Assembly: GCA_050701115.1 (NCBI GenBank)
Contig: JBOHER010000358.1
Coordinates: 1-11,767 of the forward strand
DNA from: JBOHER01 sp050701115
GTDB lineage: Bacteria > Actinomycetota > Actinomycetes > Mycobacteriales > Pseudonocardiaceae
DNA length: 11,767 nt
Reading direction: 5' to 3'
In this document: piece after piece, positions 6,515 to 11,767 of the stretch
How the letters are laid out: every line of letters starts with the position of its first letter
How positions within the stretch are numbered: the stretch's first letter is position 1
The notes under the pieces: model-generated
The model's input: the letters and a program-made list of their open reading frames with translations, nothing else
Told to the model about the DNA's origin: nothing
Database searches by the model: none
Translations under genes and position numbers: made by a program

Positions 6515-7806
6515 GCGAAGGCTTGCCCGCACGGGAGGCCGGGGAGCCGGAGCGAGCGACCGCGGAACACCCGTGGCCGGTCCGCACGGTCGCTCGCAAG
6601 ATCGCCGACTGGATCCACCGGCTCGGCACCGTGTGGGTGGAGGGTCAGGTCACCCAGATCTCGGCCAGACCGGGTACCAGGACGGCGTTCTTGACGCTAC
6701 GGGACCCGTCCGCGGACGTGTCCCTGTCGGTGACCTGTCCGATGTCCCTGATCAACAGCATCGAGCCGCCCTTGAGGGATGGCGCTCGGGTCATCTTGCA
6801 CGCCCGGCCCAACTTCTACGTCGGCAGGGGAACGCTGAGCCTGCGGGCATCGGAGATCCGGGCCGTCGGCATCGGAGAACTGCTGGCGCGCATCGAGCGA
6901 CTGCGCCAACTGCTGCACGCCGAGGGTCTGTTCGCGGCGGAACGCAAGCGCAAGCTGCCGTTCCTGCCCACCGGGATCGGACTGATCACCGGCAGGGCGT
7001 CGGCGGCCGAGCGAGACGTGCTGGCCAACGCGCACGCCCGCTGGCCTGCCGTCCGGTTCAAGGTGATCAATACGGCTGTTCAGGGAGCGCAGGCGGTACC
7101 GCAGATGCTCACCGCCCTGTCCGCCCTGGACGCCGACCCGGAGGTCCAGGTCATCGTCATCGCCCGCGGCGGCGGCAGCGTCGAGGACCTGCTGCCGTTC
7201 TCCAACGAGGCGCTGTGCCGGGCCGTCGCGTCGGCCGGAACGCCGATCGTCAGCGCGATCGGTCACGAGCCTGATCGCCCGCTGCTGGATCACGTGGCCG
7301 ATCTGCGCTGTTCCACACCCACCGACGCCAGCAAGCGCATCGTGCCCGATGTCGCCGAGGAAACCGCGCGGCTGACCGAGTTGCGTGGCCGCTCCCGTCG
7401 GGCGTTGCGCGGCTGGGTGGACAACCAGCGCAAGCTGCTCGACCAGTTGCGCAGCAGGCCGGTGCTGGCCGATCCGCACGGCCCCATCGATCGGCGCGCC
7501 GACGAGGTCACCGCCTGCATCGAACGTGCGCGGCGGGCGGCATGGACGGTGCTCGCCACCGAGCAGGCGACGGTGACCTCCGCGCGTGCCAGGCTCACCG
7601 CCCTGGGGCCCGCCGCCACCCTGACTCGCGGCTATTCGGTGGTCCAGTACGTCGACGCCGAAGGCAGGAAGACGGTGCTGCGCTCGGTGTCCGAGGTCGC
7701 GCGCGGCGCAGCACTGCGAATCAGGGTGGCCGACGGCGCGCTGCACGCGATCGTGGACGGCACCCCGATGGTAGCTTCCGGACAGACCCCGATGGCAGGA
7801 GATTGA
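6511..7806 (+). CDS. xseA: Exodeoxyribonuclease VII large subunit
   Basis: This is the catalytic subunit of exonuclease VII, which degrades single-stranded DNA from both ends into short acid-soluble pieces; it forms a complex with several copies of XseB. Seen: 431 residues. An N-terminal OB-fold (about 24-115, starting PWPVRTVARKIADWIHRLGT) is followed by the catalytic domain with the conserved LPFLPTGIGLITGRASAAERD stretch (about 149-169), the ARGGGSVEDL motif (Arg219, Gly220-222, Glu225, Asp226) and GHEPD (251-255, with His252, Glu253 and Asp255). A long helical region then leads to the C-terminal LTRGYSVV motif. The GTG at 6511 overlaps the upstream stop as GTGA. The frame stays open upstream, but that part lies over the preceding gene. 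No good ribosome binding site is present, so translation probably depends on coupling. xseB follows after five bases. Confidence 0.96.
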   Translation: MSEGLPAREAGEPERATAEHPWPVRTVARKIADWIHRLGTVWVEGQVTQISARPGTRTAFLTLRDPSADVSLSVTCPMSLINSIEPPLRDGARVILHARPNFYVGRGTLSLRASEIRAVGIGELLARIERLRQLLHAEGLFAAERKRKLPFLPTGIGLITGRASAAERDVLANAHARWPAVRFKVINTAVQGAQAVPQMLTALSALDADPEVQVIVIARGGGSVEDLLPFSNEALCRAVASAGTPIVSAIGHEPDRPLLDHVADLRCSTPTDASKRIVPDVAEETARLTELRGRSRRALRGWVDNQRKLLDQLRSRPVLADPHGPIDRRADEVTACIERARRAAWTVLATEQATVTSARARLTALGPAATLTRGYSVVQYVDAEGRKTVLRSVSEVARGAALRIRVADGALHAIVDGTPMVASGQTPMAGD

Positions 7807-7811
7807 CGACG

Positions 7812-8060
7812 GTGAGCGAGGACAACGGCCGGCAGAGCGAGGTGGCCGATCTCGGCTACGAAGAGGCGCGCGACCAGCTGATCGAGGTGGTACGCGGCCT
7901 GGAGGCAGGTGGGCTCTCCCTGGAGGAATCCCTCGCCCTGTGGGAGAAGGGCGAGGCGCTGGCCAAGGTCTGCGAACGCCACCTTGACGGCGCGCGGCAG
8001 CGGATCGACGACGCGCTGTCCTCGGTCGAGGACACCCCCGAGGTTGGCGAAGCCGACTGA
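7812..8060 (+). CDS. xseB: Exodeoxyribonuclease VII small subunit
   Basis: The small subunit binds the helical part of XseA and is needed for exonuclease VII activity. Seen: 82 residues, close to the 80 of E. coli, with the family pattern LGYEEARDQLIEVVRGLEAG followed by GLSLEESLALWEKGEALAK and a second helix CERHLDGARQRIDDAL, giving a helical hairpin. The GTG at 7812 is preferred because AGGAG (7797-7801) lies ten bases ahead of it. An in-frame TTG at 7803, overlapping the xseA stop, would add three residues but sits only one base after that AGGAG. The gene ends the lipid-droplet/xseA/xseB operon and converges on the DUF4245 gene with a 27-base gap. Confidence 0.95.
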   Translation: MSEDNGRQSEVADLGYEEARDQLIEVVRGLEAGGLSLEESLALWEKGEALAKVCERHLDGARQRIDDALSSVEDTPEVGEAD

Positions 8061-8087
8061 GGGAACTCGCCTGCGACCTTCCGGTTG

Positions 8088-8702
8088 TCAGCCGCGCGGT
8101 AGAGGCTCGGCGCGTTGGACGGCCGCCGCGAGCATGCGGAACTCCTGCTCGGTGCCGTCGCCCGCGATCATGATCCGCACGTCGTCGAACGCGGACACCC
8201 AGGCCTTCTCCGCTCCACGCCAGGGATATACGGTCCACTGCGTGCCGTCGACCCGCTCGCTGCCCTCCGGGGCCGCCGTGTCCGAATCGCCCTCATCACC
8301 GACGATCGCGGCGGCCTGCGCGGAGGACTGCGACAACCGCAGGAAGTGCCCGCCATCGGTCACCCAGCTGACCCGGGCGATCACCGTGGCATCCACCCCG
8401 GTGCCCACCGGGGCGGAGTTCGCCGTAGTCGGCCGCCAGCTATCGGGCACAGCAGGCGAACGCAGCGCGAAGTCGGAATGCCGGGCCATCCGGCTCAGCT
8501 CCCCCTGTACGTCGACGCTGGGCATGGCGTCCCGGTCCACCGACGGCCTGCCGGGACTGAACTGGCATGAGCCGAACAGCCAGGCGATCGCGCCGACGAT
8601 GATGGTGAGCACGACCAGCGACCACACCATGTCCCGCATGCCGTGACTCAGCCGCTCCTGCGTTCTCTTGTCCAGCTTGTCCAGCTTCGACTCCTCGCCC
8701 AC
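8088..8702 (-). CDS. DUF4245 domain membrane-anchored protein
   Basis: This is a family of unknown function, common in actinobacteria and often beside glpX (Rv1100 in M. tuberculosis). Seen: 204 residues. A charged cytoplasmic N-terminus (1-20) leads to MRDMVWSL and one membrane segment (about 26-44), then an extracytoplasmic domain with the family features: LRSPAVPDSWRPTTA, a V-x-W-V-T-x-GGHFLRL strand, the DGTQWTVYPW strand and a terminal EFRMLAAAV helix. Cys46 just after the membrane helix is not in a proper lipobox (LFGSC) and the N-terminus is too long for a lipoprotein signal, so I read it as an uncleaved anchor. The start is a GTG at 8702. A weak -10-like GACGAT lies six bases ahead (8714-8709), so it may be leaderless. 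It is divergent from glpX with 105 bases between, and convergent with xseB. Confidence 0.85.
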   Translation of the reverse strand: MGEESKLDKLDKRTQERLSHGMRDMVWSLVVLTIIVGAIAWLFGSCQFSPGRPSVDRDAMPSVDVQGELSRMARHSDFALRSPAVPDSWRPTTANSAPVGTGVDATVIARVSWVTDGGHFLRLSQSSAQAAAIVGDEGDSDTAAPEGSERVDGTQWTVYPWRGAEKAWVSAFDDVRIMIAGDGTEQEFRMLAAAVQRAEPLPRG

Positions 8703-8760
8703 CCGCCTATCGTCTCATCGCGAGTGCGATCTCACGCCGCTGGGACCACCCGCACCCGGC

Positions 8761-8780
8761 CAGGATCTGAGAGGATCTAA
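8761..8780. repeat. Tandem 10-bp direct repeat upstream of glpX
   Basis: CAGGATCTGA is immediately followed by GAGGATCTAA, with eight of ten bases identical and a period of one helical turn. It lies 28-47 bases before the glpX ATG, in the only gap between the DUF4245 gene and glpX. It could be a direct-repeat operator or a chance duplication. I found no unambiguous -35/-10 pair for glpX beside it. Confidence 0.4.
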
Positions 8781-8807
8781 GACGCTCAACGAGGAACGGG
8801 AGAGACG

Positions 8808-9875
8808 ATGACCAGCGCCGATCAGTCCGCCACCAGCACCAGCCGCAAGAAGGAGGCCCCGGATCGCAACCTCGCCATGGAGCTGGTCCGGGTCACCGAG
8901 GCCGCGGCGATGGCTGCCGGCCGCTGGGTGGGCAAAGGTGACAAGAACGGCGGCGACGGCGCAGCGGTCGACGCCATGCGGCAGCTCATCGGGACCGTGT
9001 CCATGCGTGGCGTCGTGGTGATCGGCGAAGGCGAGAAGGACGAAGCGCCAATGCTGTTCAACGGCGAGGCGGTCGGCAACGGCGACGGCCCGGCCTGCGA
9101 CGTCGCGGTCGACCCGATCGACGGAACCACGCTGATGGCCAAGGGCATGCCCAACGCGCTGGCCGTGCTCGCGGTCGCCGAGCGGGGCGCCATGTTCGAC
9201 CCGTCCGCGGTGTTCTACATGGAGAAGCTCGCGGTCGGCCCCGAGGCCGCCGATGTGGTGGACATCGCCGCCCCGGTGGCGGAGAACATCCGCCGGGTGG
9301 CCAAGTCGAAGCACAGTGACGTCACCGATGTGACCGTGTGCATCCTGGACCGTCCCCGGCATGACCAACTGGTCAAGGAGGTCCGCGCGGCAGGCGCGCG
9401 GATCCGGTTCATCTCCGACGGCGACGTCGCGGGCGCGATCGCGGCCGCGCGGCCGATCACCGGCGTGGACATGCTGCTGGGCATCGGTGGCACTCCGGAG
9501 GGCATCATCGCCGCGGCGGCGATGAAGTGCCTCGGCGGCACCCTGCAAGGCAGGCTCTGGCCGAAGGACGACGCCGAGCGGGAGAAGGCCATCGCGGCAG
9601 GCCACGACCTTGATCGCGTGCTCACCAACGACGACCTGGTCAAGGGCGACAACGTGTTCTTCTGCGCGACCGGCGTCACCGACGGCGACCTGCTGCGCGG
9701 CGTGCACTACCGGGCAGGCGGCGCCACCACCCAGTCCATCGTGATGCGCTCCAAGTCGGGAACCGTCAGGATGATCGATGGCTATCACCGGCTCACCAAG
9801 CTTCGCGCGTACGCCTCGGTCGACTTCGACGGCCAGCCGGAGGAGGGTGGCCGGATAGTCCCGCCCCTGCCGTAG
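8808..9875 (+). CDS. glpX: Class II fructose-1,6-bisphosphatase (GlpX)
   Basis: It hydrolyses fructose 1,6-bisphosphate to fructose 6-phosphate in the cytoplasm, the committed phosphatase step of gluconeogenesis, and needs divalent metal. Seen: 355 residues, starting with a Ser/Thr-rich leader of about 20 residues and then RNLAMELVRVTEAAAMAAGR. The metal and substrate motifs are in place: GKGDKNGGDGAAVDAM, IGEGEKDEAPM (72-82), DPIDGTT (102-108, with Asp102 and Asp105), ISDGDVAGAI and GIGGTPEGIIAAAAMK. Many actinobacteria have GlpX as their only fructose bisphosphatase, so it may be essential on gluconeogenic carbon. GGGAG (8798-8802) precedes the ATG by five bases, a strong initiation site. 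A protease gene follows after 24 bases on the same strand and may be co-transcribed, though no functional link is evident. Confidence 0.98.
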   Translation: MTSADQSATSTSRKKEAPDRNLAMELVRVTEAAAMAAGRWVGKGDKNGGDGAAVDAMRQLIGTVSMRGVVVIGEGEKDEAPMLFNGEAVGNGDGPACDVAVDPIDGTTLMAKGMPNALAVLAVAERGAMFDPSAVFYMEKLAVGPEAADVVDIAAPVAENIRRVAKSKHSDVTDVTVCILDRPRHDQLVKEVRAAGARIRFISDGDVAGAIAAARPITGVDMLLGIGGTPEGIIAAAAMKCLGGTLQGRLWPKDDAEREKAIAAGHDLDRVLTNDDLVKGDNVFFCATGVTDGDLLRGVHYRAGGATTQSIVMRSKSGTVRMIDGYHRLTKLRAYASVDFDGQPEEGGRIVPPLP

Positions 9876-9899
9876 GCACTTCGGGAGACGCGAGCACGG

Positions 9900-10682
9900 A
9901 TGCGACAACGTCGGTGGCTGATCGGGATGCTGGTGTGCGCCGCCACCGTGCTCGCGGTGGTCGTGCCGCAGGCGGCGAACGCGTCCACCCCGGTCATCGT
10001 CGGCGGCAGCGACGCCGACCAGGATTACCCGTTCATGGTCTCCATCCAGCGCAACGATGAGCACTACTGTGGCGGTGCCCTTGTGCACCCCGAGTGGGTG
10101 CTCACCGCGGCACACTGCGTGCACGCGGTCGCGCCGCGGCACCTCGTCCTGCGGCACGGCAGCCCGACCTGGCGAGAAGGCGGCGAGCAAGCCTCGGTCG
10201 CGGAGATCATCGGCCACCCCGATTTCGATTGGGAGAGCCCAGGCGGGGACATCGCCCTGGTCAAGCTTACCGAACCGGCTCAATCGGCACCGATCGAGTT
10301 GGGCGCAGACACCGAGGTGGGCACCCGGTCCCGGTTGCTCGGCTGGGGGCAGACCTGCCCGGATCCCGGCTGCGGCCCGCCGTCGGACACGCTCAAGCAG
10401 TTGGACGCCGAAGTGATCGACCCTGCCGAGTGTGCCGACATCGATGCCGAGACGGAGCTGTGCACCGGCAATTCCGATGAGGACTCCGGCGTCTGCTACG
10501 GCGACTCGGGCGGCCCGCAGATCATCCGGCACGGGGAAGGCTGGCAGCTGATCGGCATCACGAGCAGGCCGGGCTATGCGGAGCCCACCTGCGCGAAGGG
10601 ACCCTCGATCTACACCAACGCGGTGGCCTACACCGACTGGATCACCGAGAACACCGGGGGCACCGCGGACCTCGCGCCCTGA
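9900..10682 (+). CDS. Secreted S1-family (chymotrypsin-fold) serine protease
   Basis: This is an exported endopeptidase of unknown substrate. Seen: 260 residues. A signal peptide (basic MRQRRW, hydrophobic 7-22, likely cleavage after ANA at residue 28) is followed by an apparent four-residue propeptide (STPV) and the mature start IVGG (33-36), whose free N-terminus would pair with Asp202. The triad is His72 (TAAHC), Asp117 (GDIALV) and Ser203 (GDSGGP). Eight cysteines lie after the signal, enough for the usual 42-58, 168-182 and 191-220 disulfides plus a pair in TCPDPGC. The residue at chymotrypsin position 189 is Gly197, not the Asp of true trypsins, and the usual Ser-Trp-Gly at 214-216 reads Ser-Arg-Pro. 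Cleavage after Lys/Arg is therefore not supported. GGGAG (9883-9887) precedes the ATG by twelve bases. The gene is convergent with the ferredoxin reductase gene. Confidence 0.93.
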   Translation: MRQRRWLIGMLVCAATVLAVVVPQAANASTPVIVGGSDADQDYPFMVSIQRNDEHYCGGALVHPEWVLTAAHCVHAVAPRHLVLRHGSPTWREGGEQASVAEIIGHPDFDWESPGGDIALVKLTEPAQSAPIELGADTEVGTRSRLLGWGQTCPDPGCGPPSDTLKQLDAEVIDPAECADIDAETELCTGNSDEDSGVCYGDSGGPQIIRHGEGWQLIGITSRPGYAEPTCAKGPSIYTNAVAYTDWITENTGGTADLAP

Positions 10683-10694
10683 TGCACCGGCCAA

Positions 10695-10737
10695 GGCCGT
10701 CGTCAGCATCGGTGCGGGACGAACGCTGTCGGCGGCC
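10695..10737. terminator. Possible hairpin terminator between the protease and reductase genes
   Basis: GGCCGTCGTCAGC (10695-10707) can pair with GCTGTCGGCGGCC (10725-10737) in a 13-position stem with one G-U wobble and one mismatch, around a 17-base loop. It fills most of the 68-base gap between the convergent stops and has no T-tract. The location suits a terminator, but imperfect GC-rich stems are common in this sequence. Confidence 0.4.
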
Positions 10738-10750
10738 GGGAAGGTCCCCA

Positions 10751-11731
10751 CTACATGTCGCTCGAATGCCCGGGGAACAAGTGCGCCTCTGGATTGAGCA
10801 CGACCGCGATGTTGTTGACCGCGGTCGCCGCCTCGCCGAATCCGGTGGCGATCAACTTGACCTTGCCCGGATAGGCGGCCACATCGCCTGCCGCGAACAC
10901 CCGCTCGCGGGCGGTGGCCATCGTGCTGTCCACGCTGACCGACCGGTGATCGATTTTCAATCCCCACGACTCGATCGGGCCGAGGTCGGCGGTGAATCCC
11001 AGGGCGGCCACCACCGTGTCTGCAGGCAGCACGATCCGCTCGCCGTCCTTGGTAACGATCTCGATGCCGGACAGTGCCCCGTCCCCGCGGAGTTCGGTGA
11101 CCTCGGCATCGGTGATGATGCGCGTGCCGAGGTCGCGGGCCTGCCGCACGATCGCTTCCGCCGCACGGAAGCGGGCCCTGCGGTGCACCAGCGTGACGCT
11201 CTTGGCGATGGGGTTCAGGGCGAGCACCCAGTCGAATGCGGAATCACCACCGCCGACCACGACCACATGCTGATCGCGGTGGACTTCCAGCGAAGGCACG
11301 AAGTGCACCATGCCCCGGCCGAGCCATCCGTCACCTGCCGGCAGCGGCCGCGGCGTGAATTCGCCGATGCCCGCAGTGATCAGCACTGCTCCCGCGCGCA
11401 CCACGTCCCCACCGTCGAGCCCGACCTCGAGGCCGCCGCCGATCTCGGCAAGGGTGGTGGCCTTCCTGCCCAGCAGGTAGGTCGGATCGCCCTGGTCGGC
11501 CTGCTTGACCAGGGCGTCGACCAGGTCCCTGCCGAGCACCGCGGGGAACCCGGCGACGTCGTATATCTGCTTCTCGGGATACATCGCGGTAATCTGCCCG
11601 CCCGGCTCGGGCAGCGAGTCCACAATGGCCGTGGACAGCCCACGGAACCCCGCATAGTAGGCAGCGAACAGGCCAGTCGGACCCGCCCCCACGATCAGCA
11701 GGTCAACCTCGACACGCTCCGCTGAGCCCAT
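10751..11731 (-). CDS. Ferredoxin-NADP reductase, thioredoxin-reductase-like (YumC type)
   Basis: This FAD enzyme passes electrons between NADPH and ferredoxin in the cytoplasm. Seen: 326 residues. The FAD-binding GAGPTG is at 15-20, and GGQITAMYPEKQIYDVAGFP (44-63) is a hallmark of the type II (Bacillus YumC) group. The second nucleotide fold has GGGDSAFDW (160-168), followed by HRR (183-185), a pattern expected for NADPH preference. The C-terminal FAD motif FAAGDVAAYPGKVKLIATGF (279-298) leads into GEAATAVNN. There is no redox CxxC, so it is not a thioredoxin reductase, and the tail after 310 is short. The ATG at 11731 has a -10 hexamer six bases upstream and no ribosome binding site, suggesting a leaderless mRNA. 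A ferredoxin partner is not in the window. It could supply electrons to Fe-S enzymes such as IspH, but that is inference. Confidence 0.93.
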   Translation of the reverse strand: MGSAERVEVDLLIVGAGPTGLFAAYYAGFRGLSTAIVDSLPEPGGQITAMYPEKQIYDVAGFPAVLGRDLVDALVKQADQGDPTYLLGRKATTLAEIGGGLEVGLDGGDVVRAGAVLITAGIGEFTPRPLPAGDGWLGRGMVHFVPSLEVHRDQHVVVVGGGDSAFDWVLALNPIAKSVTLVHRRARFRAAEAIVRQARDLGTRIITDAEVTELRGDGALSGIEIVTKDGERIVLPADTVVAALGFTADLGPIESWGLKIDHRSVSVDSTMATARERVFAAGDVAAYPGKVKLIATGFGEAATAVNNIAVVLNPEAHLFPGHSSDM

Positions 11732-11737
11732 GCGCCC

Positions 11738-11743
11738 AGATTA
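11738..11743 (-). promoter_or_regulatory. Probable -10 element for the ferredoxin reductase gene, leaderless
   Basis: Read on the minus strand, TAATCT (11743-11738) fits TAnnnT well and is followed by six bases and then the ATG at 11731, the same geometry as sbcD and ispH. The remaining 24 bases to the window edge show no convincing -35. Confidence 0.5.
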
Positions 11744-11767
11744 GCTCCCGAAGGTGCACTCTGGCCG

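Noticed and set aside
6725..6746. TGTCGGTG plus eight bases plus GATGTC inside xseA, as another damage promoter
   Set aside because: It lies within coding sequence with no gene start downstream, and the hexamer lacks the T at positions one and six. It shows that the 8-mer can occur by chance, which tempers the sbcD-rmuC claim.
8061..8087. Terminator between xseB and the DUF4245 gene
   Set aside because: I could find only weak imperfect pairings around the gap, so no terminator is called.
8744..8780. Riboswitch or structured leader for glpX
   Set aside because: The gap is short and shows only the tandem repeat; no conserved RNA architecture is recognisable.
8715..10967. 750-codon minus-strand frame across glpX and the protease gene
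   Set aside because: It is antisense to two genes with intact catalytic motifs. The His/Arg/Gly-rich translation is typical of the complementary strand of GC-rich coding DNA.

Overview
The window looks like chromosomal core sequence from a high-GC actinobacterium, most likely a member of the Pseudonocardiaceae or a close relative within the order that includes mycobacteria. The evidence is the strong GC bias at third codon positions, the GTG starts, and the actinobacterial families present (DUF6542, DUF4245, a mycobacterial-type lipid droplet-associated protein). From memory, the order DUF6542 / ispH / lipid-droplet protein / xseA / xseB, with glpX and the DUF4245 gene nearby, resembles the Rv1099c-Rv1111c neighbourhood of Mycobacterium tuberculosis. 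I see no mobile elements, CRISPR arrays, tRNA or rRNA genes. All intergenic gaps are under about 120 bases.

Layout. (1) 1-3884 is a DNA-repair block. sbcC (running off the left edge) and sbcD are on the minus strand with an ATGA overlap. Divergent from them is a short rmuC. The 108-base gap between sbcD and rmuC carries two head-to-head copies of a motif resembling the mycobacterial RecA-independent DNA-damage promoter (PafBC type). (2) 3903-5709 holds a DUF6542 membrane protein gene converging on ispH, the last enzyme of the MEP isoprenoid pathway. A 12-bp perfect hairpin lies between them and overlaps the ispH stop. (3) 5822-8060 is a plus-strand operon: a lipid droplet-associated protein, then xseA and xseB (exonuclease VII). 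(4) 8088-8702 (minus) is a DUF4245 membrane-anchored protein, divergent from glpX (class II fructose-1,6-bisphosphatase). Downstream of glpX comes a secreted S1 serine protease. (5) 10751-11731 (minus) is a YumC-type, thioredoxin-reductase-like ferredoxin-NADP reductase, convergent with the protease gene.

How the genes work together. SbcCD, RmuC and exonuclease VII are three separate nucleases or nuclease-like DNA-processing factors, so the window is rich in DNA maintenance. IspH is an iron-sulfur enzyme that needs reduced ferredoxin or flavodoxin, and a ferredoxin reductase lies about 5 kb away, but nothing in the sequence links them directly. GlpX serves gluconeogenesis. Several genes (sbcD, ispH, the reductase) have a TAnnnT -10 hexamer exactly six bases before their ATG and no convincing ribosome binding site, so they probably give leaderless mRNAs.

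I did not find a clearly novel system. The best leads are the divergent damage-type promoters between sbcD and rmuC, the cluster of leaderless starts, the conserved lipid-droplet protein translationally coupled to exonuclease VII, and the atypical specificity pocket of the secreted protease.
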